A program made the position numbers and the translations under genes. A model generated the notes under the pieces. That model searched no databases and was not told the DNA's origin. It saw nothing but the letters and a program-made list of their open reading frames with translations. This document shows positions 1-11,023 of a stretch of DNA of 64,000 bases, piece by piece (position 1 is the first letter of the stretch; the number at the start of each line of letters is the position of its first letter). The DNA comes from Naematelia aurantialba (lineage: Eukaryota > Basidiomycota > Tremellomycetes > Tremellales > Naemateliaceae). Where the stretch lies: contig JAKFAO010000004.1 of the NCBI GenBank assembly GCA_021527695.1, forward strand, positions 1,467,001-1,531,000, in the 5' to 3' direction.

Positions 1-698
1 TTCGCCTGGTCTGAGGGCGTCGTAGAACCCGATAAAAGCTGAATTGATGGTGGAGAGATTGTGCAGCGTGATAGGGAGAGACGAGGTGAGGGGGATCAAC
101 ACGCTCTGGAGCTGTTGAAACGGGATAGTGAGGTCGAGTAGTGTGAGGCGAGCGAGCTCGTCGGTGAATGGGGTACGCTGGGAGGTGAGACATACATGAG
201 AGATGTACCTTCCACGGAAGCAGCCTGAAGACGTACAGTAGGCTCATCATCCTCGCCGTATTCCTCCTTTTCCCATGAAAGCCCCTTTGACCGACCGGTG
301 TCGACGCTGATGTCGTTTATCCTCTCGTTGTAAGAGGCGTACTAGTTGCGTGAGCACTACTGTCATTTACAGCTGGTAAGCTCACCTTGAACCTCTTCGC
401 CGGTGGTTCTGCCATGTCGAGAGACCTCCAACAGCTTCCCTTCACAGCTTTTCAGCTGCAACAGAGCTACGCTGACACTGGCGGCCAAGTACAAGACGAG
501 TGCAAGAGGGAGAAGATGAATGTGCAGATTTGAGGTTGCAGCTGAAATCACAAATCTCAAAATCAAGTATCCCACGGTGGGCTTAGAGTTTGGGCTGTAA
601 CCGTGCCTGGGTGGAGGTTTATGACAACCGTCGGTGTCGAAGACTGTCTGTCCATCTGTGTCTATAGTCGTGACTCTGGGTAGTGGATCATCCATCAT
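1..698 (-). CDS. Unknown membrane protein, N-terminal part (truncated by window)
   Basis: I do not recognise this protein. Three exons join in one frame: 698-386, 306-209 and 177 downward past the window edge. The first residues are hydrophilic. One clear hydrophobic stretch (LLPLALVLYLAASVSVALL) lies near residue 75, and a second, weaker one (MMSLLYVFRLL) follows the first intron. The part after the second intron is Leu/Thr-rich and helical in character. The second intron is only 31 nt, but both splice sites are good and the frame is kept. The start codon (698-696) overlaps the ATG of the Maf gene on the other strand, so the two share one promoter or have overlapping 5' ends. A start at 695 is also possible. 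The exon model is an inference; the function is open. Confidence 0.45.
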
Positions 699-2197
699 GG
701 CTGATGTACAGCGCTCGGCGGTTCTGCCCTCGTCACTGCCTCTGCCTATATTCAAGCAGCTGAAAAACCGACGCATCGTGCTCGCTTCCGCCAGCCCGCG
801 GCGCAAAGACATCCTAGAGACTGCGGTGCGTTTTGGAACCAATCTCTATACCTGCATACCACGTCTATCTTCGCTTGCCGATCGTTTGGCAGTATACTAT
901 ACACAGATCTTTTTTCGTAGTCACAATGCTGATGCCTCACTCTAGGGACTCTGCCCGGAGATCATCCCATCCACGTTTGCTGAGGACTTGCCTAAATCTC
1001 GATTCCAAGGCCACCTCGCAGACTATCCCATCGCGACTGCCGGGGAAAAGGCACTGGAGGTGTACGAGCGGTTGATCAGGGAAGACGACAGGCATCCAGC
1101 CGACCTCGTCATCAGTGGTACGTTGTCCATGGATTCCGAGTCCAAGCTAGGTAGGGAGGAAGCTGATCAGTGAAGCGGATACGGTGGTGATCTTCCCTCC
1201 AGAGAAGGATACGGTAGAGAGTGGTAATGCGCGTGGAGAGACGAGCGAGATCTTGGAGAAGCCTATCAATAAAGAGGAGCAGGTACGTCGGGACCTCTCT
1301 CGCTCCATACCTCGAACCTAATACTATCGTGCTCCTCCACCACGTATCTCGGTCGGAGCCAGCGGGTTGTAGCAAGGTCTCTTCGCTTGATGTGGATGCA
1401 CACGAGTGTCCGTATTCAGCTGACACGCTGTCGGCAGAGAAGATTGTTATTATCCATGTCGGGCAGAGCGTGCGAGGTGGTCACTGGAGTGACGATCGTG
1501 TACCCCTGTGTCGAAGCGCCGGGATACAAGCTCGAGTCGATATCATGTTCCACTCTCGTCCACTTTTACGAAAACTCGGTGAGCCATTCTAGGGTCTGAC
1601 CTCATATGCTACATCCTCTCAGGGCCTGTATCTACTGCCTGCATCCATTTCTTGCATCCATCTGCTGTATCCACTACCTGCTTCTATTGCCTGCACCCAG
1701 CGCTTCATCTACACATCATGCCTGGAAAATGTTCTCTTTCGAACGACCTTGAAGAGCATAAGCTCACGAAGCAGCGCGAGCTGGTCCAAGCGTACGTCGA
1801 CTCTGAAGAAGGTCTAGACCGAGCAGGCGGTTTTGCTATCCAGGTGAGCCGTCCGTACAACCCGTTCCGCTCTCGACCCTCCCGCCGCCTCTGACTCTGC
1901 TAATTCGCATCAGGGCCTCGGTGGGATACTCATAGAAGGCATAGAGGGGAATTACGACAACTGCGTTGGGTAAGTTCTATCACTCGCACTGTGTCACGAC
2001 TGCCCGCGGTCCTTGATTTCCCTAACATCATATCATATCTATCCAAGGGTCATCAATCCAAATGACTTCCCTGGAAAGGTCGAAAGTCTTGCCTGGAGAG
2101 GTCTCAACCTGACCACGTCAGGTTCCCATCGGCACCGTTCTGGCGCTGGATGTCTGATCTGGCCGAACACGGGGTGTTCAAGGAGGCCTGGCATTGA
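697..2197 (+). CDS. Maf/ASMTL-type nucleoside triphosphate pyrophosphatase
   Basis: Maf proteins hydrolyse non-canonical or dTTP/UTP nucleotides to monophosphates, a house-cleaning role in the cytosol. The N-terminus shows the family signature RRIVLASASPRRKDIL; SADTVV follows after the second intron, then EILEKP, CEVVTGVTIVYP, DRAGGFAIQGLGG and a C-terminal WRWMSDL segment. My seven-exon model is 697-825, 946-1117, 1176-1282, 1438-1578, 1763-1843, 1914-1969 and 2122-2197. It gives 762 nt, a protein of about 253 residues, close to the usual eukaryotic Maf size. All joins keep frame; the fourth intron (1579-1762) is long and its acceptor is the least certain. The ATG at 697 overlaps the ATG of the divergent neighbour by two bases. 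Family assignment is firm, substrate preference is not visible. Confidence 0.85.
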
Positions 2198-2270
2198 CGA
2201 TCATGGATCATATACGGTGATAGAGTAGCCTAAAAATACCATGCATGGATGTAGCCTTATACCCACAATG

Positions 2271-4010
2271 TCACAATATCACCTCTCGCTCCTCGACAGC
2301 TATGACGTGTCGTTTCTTCTCGTACACTGCGGTCACCTCTTCTCTCTCCCAATACGACCGTCCCTTGACTAAGCCGTGACTATACCACACTGCCTCGACA
2401 TCCTCCCCGTCATTGCCGCCAGCAACGAACGGGTCTTGCCTATGATCCGGACTATGTGGCTGATCCGCGTGGTTGGAATGATCGGTATCATCTGAATGAT
2501 CCGTGGCCGGCTCGGCGTCGACTGGAGTGAGGGTGTACACGATCTCCAAAGCCGAGAGCACACCGCCGTAGGCCGACGATATTCCCGTATCGATAATGAT
2601 GACGCTCGTGTTACACCTATGCACTATCCTCTCAAAGTCGGGGGTATGGCCGCCGATGATCCGGCGCACAGCTAGCTTGTCGCGCAGCTCGTCGGCCCAC
2701 GCACAAACGACCTTGTCGCTTGGCGTCTCCGCGAGACCGCGCCACCACAGCGGTCCACCGGCGTCGTACAGCGCTGCTTCAGACTGTGAGTGGCCTTTCG
2801 GCAGGCCAGAGTACGGATTGGGGGGGTAGGGCGGGGCGAGCGGGGGCGTCAAGGCTTTGAGGAGGAGGGAGTGGCCGAGCGAGTTGATGCGCGATGGGTA
2901 GGGGAGGAGGTCGGGGTACGAAGGGCGGAGAGAACCGTGTGTGAATGATAGTGTGGGTGAAGATGGGTGAGGACCCAGAGGGACGCGAGCGGTCACTGTG
3001 TAGCTGTCCGAGTCAGCCGAGGCTGGGTGAGGTCTAGGGGAAAGAATAGAGCGATGGTGGTCATGGTGTGTGATGGTGGGTATGGCGCGTGATGTGGCCA
3101 TGGTGCGTGATGTGGTCATGGTGCGTGATGTGGTCGTGGTGGGTGATGGTGGTCAGATGAGATGATCAGGTGCTTGCTGTCCTCCGCGCTCACTTGGCAA
3201 GCCATTCCTGTCCCAACCACCCGTCTACACTGAGATCTCGCCGACGCTGTTGAGCCCCTCCGGTGTGCTTGATGTCGTCTGGAGTGACGTACCTAAGCAC
3301 ATCAGCCGATCAGTCAGACATCACGTCGTCCAACACCAACAGTCCACCCTGCCAGGCGGCGCATCCGCCTCGACTCACCTCCAATCGCCAATAGCATTCA
3401 TAACCTCGTGGTTCCCAAGCACACTGACTACCCTTCCTCCCGCACTGGCCGCCTCGTCTCGCAGCCTCTGCATCATGCGATATATCTCCCACGCATACGT
3501 CCCGCGATCGACAATGTCGCCAGTCTGTACGAGGATGTCTGTGCCGCCGATCCAAGACGCGTCGCCGTCTATGATCTTGGCCATGCGAAGGACTTTCTGG
3601 GCGTTGTCTAAATCTGCGAACAGTCAGCCGCAGCCCACGCGATTGTAACCTCTCGCCACGGAGGATACCACAGAAAACTGGAAGACGAAGGTTACGGAAG
3701 GCAAGACAACGGCCAGTGATGCAAAGGAAGAGGGCTTGAAAGGCAACGAAAGAAGAAGAACGCGACGTAGCACAGGAGCAACCAGCGACAACGAGAGGGA
3801 ATCACCTCCGTGCAGATCACCGACAGCGACTAGACGCTGCCGAAATGCCGGTTTCCCATGTACCGTATCATGTCGGACGGCTGGTGACTGGGACGGGGAC
3901 GGGGACGAGGACGAGCGCGCGATGAGCCATATAGCCACGATCGCCAGGCCAGCGAGGAGAAGACCTTGAGTCCGAGTAGGCGTGCTCCGCCGAGGCTGCG
4001 GTGGGGGCAT
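2271..4010 (-). CDS. Membrane-anchored Shewanella-like PPP phosphatase
   Basis: A metallophosphatase of the PPP/calcineurin-like fold, closest in layout to Shewanella-like phosphatases. Metal-binding motifs appear in order: VAVGDLHGD (split by the first intron), QTGDIVDRG, VLGNHEVMNAIGDWR, a His in SFTHGSLRPS, and IGGHTPDFERIV near the C-terminus. Residues about 15-30 form a signal anchor (GLLLAGLAIVAIWLIA), so the catalytic domain probably faces the secretory lumen or outside. Exons are 4010-3806, 3607-3379, 3292-3194 and 3003-2271, all in frame. The C-terminal part carries an Asp/His/Ser-rich low-complexity insertion. The third intron contains three 18-bp tandem copies. It is divergent from the methyltransferase at 4233, with 222 bp between. 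The protein substrate is unknown. Confidence 0.8.
3089..3142. repeat. 18-bp tandem repeat inside a phosphatase intron
   Basis: Three consecutive 18-bp units beginning GTGATGTGG lie at 3089, 3107 and 3125, with one or two mismatches between them and weaker related sequence on both sides. All of it sits inside the 190-nt third intron (3193-3004) of the phosphatase gene. Confidence 0.7.
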
Positions 4011-4232
4011 CTTCCCCTCTCCTCTGGGCCTGTCGTAGCACGACCAGGCTCTAGAATTTTCCCAACTGAAAGGTGCAAGACGGGTTGGGACCAAGGAGAG
4101 ATGGTAGAGAGTGCCTCTAAAGCTGAAACATGAAACACATCACTCTCTGTTCAACATCTGGGCATCCATCCCAGCTTGCTCAGACATCGTCCACAGCTTT
4201 CATTTTCATCAGAAGAAGAGGCAACGACGACC

Positions 4233-5698
4233 ATGCCCAGCCCGTTTGTGCTGCTCGTAGCGTCTCTGCCGCTCATTTTCCGCCTGGTCCCCATGGTGGT
4301 TCCCTCACACCTGCTCGAGCCGTACAACCTCTGGTCCCCCGTGGCTCTGAATACCAAGCCGGGCGTCAAATGGCGCAACTTCGGCTACTGGGCGGTGAGC
4401 GCTCCCATGTCCCTCTGTCCTCTCCTTCTCTAGCCACGTCGAAGGGTAACAGCGACAAAGCCTTGTAATTTCACGTCCAGTGAAGCGATCATGCCGTGAA
4501 TTGCTGGTCCAGTGAAGGAAGCCTCGCCGGACTGGACGATCACAAATTACTCACGCCCTGCTCTCTCGCTGCCGAGGACAACACGACTGCAGCGAGGACT
4601 GGTTGCTGACTGATCACAGGATACCACAGACTACAGCGAAGCTGCCGAGGCGCTTGCAAGGCGACTGCTCGACTCCGTAGGCGACGCAGGGGCAGGAGGC
4701 AACGTCTTGGGTGAGCGTGGCCTTCCTTTCGTGCCAACCCACTAGGCTGTTTCACTGACGAGACAGATATTGCGCATGGCGCTGGCGAGTCACTCTGTGG
4801 GTCGAGTTGTTGATAATACCTCGGTCTGCGAGTCACGTCTTGCTCATCTCGGCCGTCGCGGCTTCCTGTCGCCTAGGGACAGCGAGCAGCGAGCAGCAGC
4901 AGCGAGACGACGCGCGTGTAGGATACCGCTGATCCTCGCCCAGGTCTCCACCTGTCCCGCAGCCCACCTCCAGCGCACCTCTACGCGCTCACCTCGCTGC
5001 CGCAAGAGACAGAACTCGCTCGGGCCCTCGTCTCAGCGCAATACGGGAACAGCACGACCCACGTCGAGTTTTTTACTGCGTCGGCATCGTTCAAGCCCGG
5101 CACGGATCTCCGGCACCCTCTGAATCCAATGCAGGGGTTCATGGGCGAGTCGCGCTCTGCCTCACCCGCTGACGACTCCACCGAGGTCCAAACCGACTTT
5201 GGCCATCTGAACAAGGACGAAGATGTACAGGCGGTGCCGTCGCCACCGCCATACGACCTCGTCTACATCCTCGACGCGATCTACCACTTTCCCCCTTCGA
5301 TCCCCCACTTCCTCGCTTCTACGCTCAAAGTCCTCGCGCCAGGCGGTACGATAGTGTACACCGACGTCCTCCCTCCCGCACACATCAACGCCGGCCTGGC
5401 GCACCTCGTGCTTCCCTGGCTCCTAGGGGTCCCAGCCAAGAACCTCGTTCAGCGGCCGAAGAGTTTAGACGAGTACGAGGCGCTGTTACAGCGCATCGGA
5501 TACGAAGATGTCGAAATACAGGACTGGAGCGGGGCGGTGTGGAGCGGGTTCGCAGGTGATTTGAACAGGAGGGGGATGGGATGGAAGGTCGTGGCGAGGG
5601 CAGTCAGGTGGGCTGAGGAGAGTGGGTGGAGAGTCGTCGCTGTGCGCGCTCGACGGCCCGGCCTGGTCGACGGAGAAGAGGGAGATCACTATCGTTGA
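4233..5698 (+). CDS. Class I SAM-dependent methyltransferase
   Basis: A fungal methyltransferase of unknown substrate. The first exon encodes a hydrophobic N-terminus (VLLVASLPLIFRLVPMVV) followed by a Trp/Asn-rich stretch. Motif I is LDIAHGAGES, with the expected Gly-rich turn. The later core has YDLVYILDAIYHFPPS, LKVLAPGGTIVYTD and a C-terminal beta-strand region. Exons are 4233-4394, 4620-4710, 4767-4796 and 4944-5698. The third is very short, and the unspliced reading hits stops, which supports splicing. The family is UbiE/ubiquinone-type in general shape, but I cannot name the acceptor. The N-terminal hydrophobic segment suggests membrane association. It shares an upstream region with the divergent phosphatase gene. 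Confidence 0.75.
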
Positions 5699-5700
5699 CC

Positions 5701-5845
5701 CCAGTGCCGGGCCGTCTCCGTGTTCTGTGTGTACGTGCCATGCCGGTGTGTACGGTCCATATCTGTGCGTAAGGGCCACCTCTCTGTGGGGCCATCTCCG
5801 TGCGGCCAACTCTGTGGGACCATATCTGTGGACTAGACCATCTGA
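5701..5845. repeat. Degenerate short repeats downstream of methyltransferase
   Basis: Just after the methyltransferase stop, an imperfect unit of about 15-21 bp (variants of GGGCCATCTCCGTG) recurs several times. It is probably 3' UTR or intergenic low-complexity DNA. The convergent RAD18 gene ends at 6165. Confidence 0.4.
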
Positions 5846-6164
5846 CAGTCGCATGTCCATACGTGGCATCCTGTAAACATCGAGCCGAGAGCAAGCAGGA
5901 CCAGTCCAGCATCGCGCCAGTCAAGCTTGCCAGAGCCTTGTCGTATCAGGTCATCCGAATCTCGTCGTAACGTCCTACTGAGCCTCGAATCGTTTTGCTG
6001 ACGATACGAACGAAGCGGATGACATGTGTGATGCAGGTGTCGACAGATCTGTGTGCTACAGAGTGACTGAATATACTATAACCTCCTATATGTATGCTTA
6101 CACCGTGGAATCTCCGCGGCACCGACTTCATCCCATAACTTACCCCTTTAACGTCCATCTCGTC

Positions 6165-7560
6165 TCAATCCACCTCGATAGGACTGTCCACTGCGGCGCC
6201 GCTACCCACACCCCCGCCGGTACCCACACCCCCGCCCGCACCCGTTCGTTTCTTGTCCCGCTGCATAATCTCCCTCCTGAGGCGCTCAAACTCGCCTCTC
6301 CGCTCCTTGGCGTACTTGTTCATCCCCTCCTTAGTCTCCAGCTCCTTCCCCAGATCTTCCTTGCCCTTCTCTCGGTCCCGCCGGCGACTCGCTTCCGCCT
6401 CGGTCAACTGCGCTCTCAGCGCCGAAAGTGACTTGGGATGCGAGGTATCGAGATTAGCGTTGAACAGGATAATCCATTGCTGCACCCTGGCCGATAGCAC
6501 GTCCTTGTCCCCTGTGGTTACAAGGCCGAATTCCTGCCATATGAGCTGGATCCTCGCTAGTGAGTGCTGAGCTCACAGTGAGGATATTCCGAAGATCTTT
6601 TTCGCTCGACAGGTGATAGTTTGGCTTGACGATCCGTTTCATCTCGACACTGTTGCGTGTGAGCTCGACAAGCTTTGAACCGATTTATGTAGCTCACTCT
6701 TTCTCCCTTCCCTTGCCGGCTCCAGCAAACACTTTTTTCCAATCTGCTTTCTGATTCCCACTGCCATTTATTTTTCTCTTTGTTTTCGGCGGAGGGCACC
6801 CTCTCTCGATGTGCATCGGTATGGACATAATGGGCATCTTGGCCGCACAGATTGGACATGCACCCTCGTCTGTTCCCAATCAGCTTACGGAGTCCTTTGA
6901 CTGCGCAAACTCCTTGGTACTCACCATTCTCATCGAGCTCATCGCGATCCGCGTCTGCAGCAGCATTTTCAATGTCGCTGCCGAAAAACTCCACAGGCGC
7001 CTCAGGCTCGTCTTTAGAGAGTTTGCTTGGACTTTGACTCGTGCTTCCGCTATCTCGTCTGCGTTTATTAGGCAAAGAACTCGACGACGAAACTTTCGAG
7101 CTTGGTTGTGGAGGAGGCCGTTTTCTACTAGGACCAGCGGGTGGCTGAGCGAGCTTGATCAAAGTCGGCCTGATTGCAGATGAGCATGTGAACAAATACG
7201 TAGCAATTCGCTCACCTAGCAGCATCCCAGGCATCCGTGATCTCCTCTAAAGCCCTGTTGCGCCTGATACTGCCCTCCGAGACACTCTCATTGCACACTG
7301 GGCACTTCTTCGCTACTTCCATTGACCCCCGAATACACTGCTCGGTATCAGCGGGACACACCCTCAGGCTAGAGTCGACTCGGACTTACATGTGAGCAGA
7401 AGGAATGTCCACAGGCGATGCTGACCGGCGCAGCGAATGGCTCTTTACATATCTGGCAGACGATGGACCGGTCAAGGCGTTGGAGTTGTGGATAGGAAGG
7501 GGGAAAGGGAGGCGGCTCGTCGGCTGCAAGGGCCAGCAGGGGATGACTGGACATGTCCAT
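6165..7560 (-). CDS. RAD18: E3 ubiquitin ligase RAD18 (post-replication repair)
   Basis: Rad18 with Rad6 monoubiquitinates PCNA at stalled forks in the nucleus. The domain order is right. There is an N-terminal RING finger (CQICKEPF, CGHSFCSHC, KKCPVC) at about residues 30-75. A UBZ4 zinc finger (CPICAAKMPI then HIERGC) follows, and then a SAP-type helix pair (LIWQEFGLVTTGDKDVL). The C-terminus is charged, coiled-coil-prone, and ends in Gly/Thr repeats. Six exons (7560-7390, 7337-7216, 7169-6925, 6869-6698, 6649-6577, 6545-6165) sum to 1164 nt, a 387-residue protein, all in frame. The last intron is only 31 nt. The gene is divergent from the ceramide glucosyltransferase gene. Confidence 0.92.
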
Positions 7561-7926
7561 TTTTTGATAACTTGGGTGGCGAGGCCCGCAGACTCGGGCT
7601 CGGCGGGACTCAGACGACCACCACCGCTCTGTACCCTCGTCTAAGGGACTCCAGAGACTCTCCACACACCCTCCAAGCCCACCCAGGAGAACCTTTGTTG
7701 AAAGTGTGACAGAGGGAGACGAAGGAAGAGGAAGGAAGGAAACGATAACTTGCCTCTTTCCTGCGACGCGACTTTTGGTCATCTTCGGGAACGCGAGATT
7801 TTGCTTCCGCTCACGGCGCAGCAATACACCTTTCTCGAGTTGTATACTTGTAACATTCTCAAAAGTCTCACGAGAACATCCTGCGGCAGCTTTACAAGGG
7901 CGCTTGTAGGTTCTCAGGAGGCCAGC
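7561..7926. other. Divergent promoter region between RAD18 and GCS1
   Basis: 366 bp with no convincing coding content between two outward-facing start codons. It should hold both promoters and 5' UTRs. I see no clear TATA box. Confidence 0.5.
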
Positions 7927-9534
7927 ATGGCCGAGAGTATGTTAGAGCTAAAGAAAGCCAGCTCAGACCAGCTGATGCGCTGCAGGAGGTATCTTCTCGC
8001 TCATCCTCGCATTGGCATTCTTCGGCCTTTATTGTGTTGTTTGGGCGCTCTGTGTCCTCGGTTGGCGGACTGCGTAGGTCTACTTCTCAGATTATATCGC
8101 TCATACTCACACGTATGTTTAGACGCAGCCGGTATGCGGGCCGACTCCTGCCGTCCCGCCTGGGTACTCTTCCACCTTCCTCGGTGCCTGGAGTGACTAT
8201 CATTCGGCCGCTATGCGGACTCGATAGTAACCTGTACAACGCCCTTGAATCGACTATGAAGCTCGATTACCCGACATACGAGGTCATTTTTGCTCTACAG
8301 GACGAAAGAGACGAAGCCCTGGCTGTGGTGAAGATGATTGTCGAAAAATATCCCGAAGTCTCTACCAGGATCATTATAGGTAGGGTACCTTCACCGCTGG
8401 GACGAATGAGGACTGACGGTCTTTGGAGACGATAGAAAAGTAGGGGTCAACCCGAAAATCAACAACCTGATGACCCCTTTTGAGCAAGCGTCCTTCGACT
8501 TGCTATGGGTGATCGACGCCACCATCTCGGTCGGGCCAGGAACGCTAGGGCGCACGGTTGATGCATTCCTTGGCACCTCGGCCTTCTCGTCGTCGTTTGA
8601 CAGTGACCTCGAGTCAGCGCCGCTGATTTCGGACGAAATGCGCAAGCCACCCGTCAAAGGAGACGTCGGGCTGGTACATCACGTCCCGTATGCGGTGGTC
8701 TATCAGAAGACATGGGGCAGTTTGATCGAGCAGGCCTTTCTGAACACTACCCATGCCAAGCTCTATCTCGGAATCGTCAGCTTAGATACTCTGCTTTATT
8801 GAGTCAAGCTGATGTGGAACAGAACGCACTGGCCATCGATTCGTGTGTCATGGGGAAATCCAACCTATATTCACGGTCCAACGTTGCGTCTCTCACCACT
8901 CCTTCGCCGACATTACGGTCTCAGCCCAATCCGCCAAGCGGACTAGCAGGCTTTGCTCCCTTCCTCGCCGAGGACAACATGATCGGTCTTGGGCTCTGGC
9001 ACGAACTTGGCCTGAAACACGCCATGACGTCTGACGTCGCTCTTGATTTCCTCGGCGCCCTGTCAGTATGGGACTATATCAACCGTCGCGTCCGCTGGAT
9101 CCGCGTCCGCAAGAAGATGACCCCCGTCCTCGCGGTTTTGGTTGAGCCATTCACAGAATCCATCATCTGCGGGATATATGGCGCCTGGGCCATCGACCGA
9201 ATCTTCATCGCCAACAGAGTAGCGATCTTCATCGTGCATATGGTCATTTGGTTGTTGGTGGATCTGAGCGTCCGAAGAGCGGTAGGCGCGAACGTCAAGG
9301 GCATAGGGCCGCCGTCGAGTACTCTGTTGTTCATAGTGGCGTGGTTGGCGAGGGAGGTGCTGGCCCTCCCAATATGGGTATATGGGATAGCCAGCTCGGA
9401 TGTTACTTGGCGTGGCAAGAGATATCGGATACAGAATTCAGGTGAGTTTCGGGGCTGGACTTCACATTCATTGCTTGATCTGCAGTTGGTGCTGATCTCT
9501 TTGCACAGGAGAGGCTATAGAACTGGACGGCTGA
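7927..9534 (+). CDS. GCS1: Ceramide glucosyltransferase (GT21)
   Basis: Transfers glucose from UDP-glucose to ceramide to make glucosylceramide, in Golgi/ER membranes. After a 10-nt first exon (7927-7936) comes an N-terminal membrane span (LILALAFFGLYCVVWAL). The GT21 core follows: VPGVTIIRPLCGLD, VGVNPKINNL, LLWVIDATI (the D1/D2 region), then IDSCVMGKSNLY, LAEDNMIGLGLWHELGL (D3) and the RRVRWIRVRKK basic motif (Q/RXXRW equivalent). Further C-terminal membrane segments follow. Exons are 7927-7936, 7986-8073, 8123-8379, 8429-8775, 8823-9441 and 9509-9534, and the frame is kept throughout. This is a single-copy enzyme in related yeasts, where glucosylceramide supports growth at neutral/alkaline pH. 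Confidence 0.92.
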
Positions 9535-9849
9535 CAGAATCCATGCATACGGCCGCATTCAAACAGGAAGAGCTATTCTGCTGTGCAATCAGCCAGTGAC
9601 TTGGACAAGCTATTTCGACCTTGACTCTGCTGTGCAGACGCTATAAGGACGTGTACCACAATTATCTGGCTTCAATCCAGGGAAACTGGGAACAGCCCGG
9701 AAATCGCCGGTTTGGAAGACAAAAAGACTCGAGCAGGTGGTGATGGCAGAAACGCAAGGCAAAGCTCGGACCATCGCAACTTGCATCAATATGAGGATAA
9801 CAACCTATTAAGACTCAATCATCTCCCATCTTGGACTCGTACATCGAGA
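9535..9849 (+). other. Intergenic region before first BTB gene
   Basis: 315 bp between the ceramide glucosyltransferase stop and the BTB start. It is a 3' UTR plus promoter; I see nothing else in it. Confidence 0.4.
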
Positions 9850-10656
9850 ATGACGACCGCCGCAGTCCCAAGTGCCCAAGTCCCAACCGAGAAGGTCACC
9901 GAAGGCCCCGTGCCGGATAAGACGTATACCGAAGGGGATGTCACTATCATCTCTTCAGACAATGTGGCTTTCAAGCTGCCTTCGTTGATACTTTCCACGG
10001 CCAGGTGAGCATCCTGACGTCGTATGTCTGATTAGGGCACCAGTCCCGTTTTCCGGAACATGCTTGGATTTCAACAACCCGCCGCGGCTTCCGAACTTGC
10101 CCTGACCGATGAGGACCTTGAGACGGCCGCGGTGCTCCGTGATGTCTTTGGAATCGTTACGAACCGGCACTTGCCCAGCCTCGTCAACAGTAGTGGAGAG
10201 ATTCGCACGGATCAGATGGCCGCTGATCTCGCGTTCTGTGATAAGTACGACCTTGTCATGGCCCGGGCTGTCTTGCGCGTGCAACTCGAATCTTGGGCCG
10301 GCCAGCAGGGACCCAAGAAGAGCGATCAGCACATCTACGTGGACGACGTTTTTTCTGTTGCTGCCCGGGCTGGGTTTGACGATATTTGCGAGAAAGCCTT
10401 GCGTTTCGGCTCCACTCAGAGTTGGGGTTCGGACCCTGCTCACCTCGCCAATAAGCTAAACAATCTGCCTCAGCAGTATCTACTCATGCCTAGCGCTATG
10501 GAGTGGTCGGAATTCCGCAAGTTGCCACATAGGCACCTATGGGCTCTATCGAGGACGTTTGCTACCATTAACATCGACAAACAGCAGCCATCTGGGCAAG
10601 CCGCAGATGAGTTTGCCGAACTCATCGAACTCATCAAGGGTGAATCTTCAGCTTAG
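9850..10656 (+). CDS. BTB/POZ-domain protein, copy 1
   Basis: A 255-residue protein with a BTB fold of the fungal kind: GDVTIISSDNVAFKLPS, LSTASPVFRNML, then a helix-rich half with CDKYDLVMARAVLR and FSVAARAGFDDICEKAL. BTB domains mediate dimerisation or Cullin-3 binding, but I see no kelch, BACK or zinc-finger partner domain, so the role is unknown. Two exons, 9850-10004 and 10044-10656, keep frame; a 39-nt intron interrupts the BTB core right before SPVFRNM. A close relative with the same intron position lies 370 bp downstream in the same orientation, so this is a tandem duplication. Confidence 0.75.
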
Positions 10657-11023
10657 ACAAGTTCTGTGTGCGTATTATTGACCATGGGCTAGCAGCAGAA
10701 AGGTCCTCTTCGCCGAAAACGGGCTGAGGATGGCGAGGCTTGTAATCCGTAGATACCACATGGAAGGGTTCCTAACCGATGGTAGCTGCTGGGCAATGTG
10801 ATGCCAAATCAATCCCGCTAGTCGCACCACCAGCAGCGGTCACCGACTTTCGCCCCTCGGCCTTAGGTCGGGCCGCGAGGTCCGGGCACTGATGGAAAGG
10901 GATGGGATTTAGACGCACAAGCCGCCTTCGGGCCACTTTGTCGTCTCATTTGTCTCCAACTTACCTCGGTTCTCATAATCTAACAGCGCACATCAACAGG
11001 AAAGCGGCAGCAGCAGCAGCAGG
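10657..11023 (+). other. Intergenic region between the BTB paralogues
   Basis: 367 bp with no ORF I trust. It ends in a short AGC repeat just upstream of the second BTB start codon. Confidence 0.4.
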
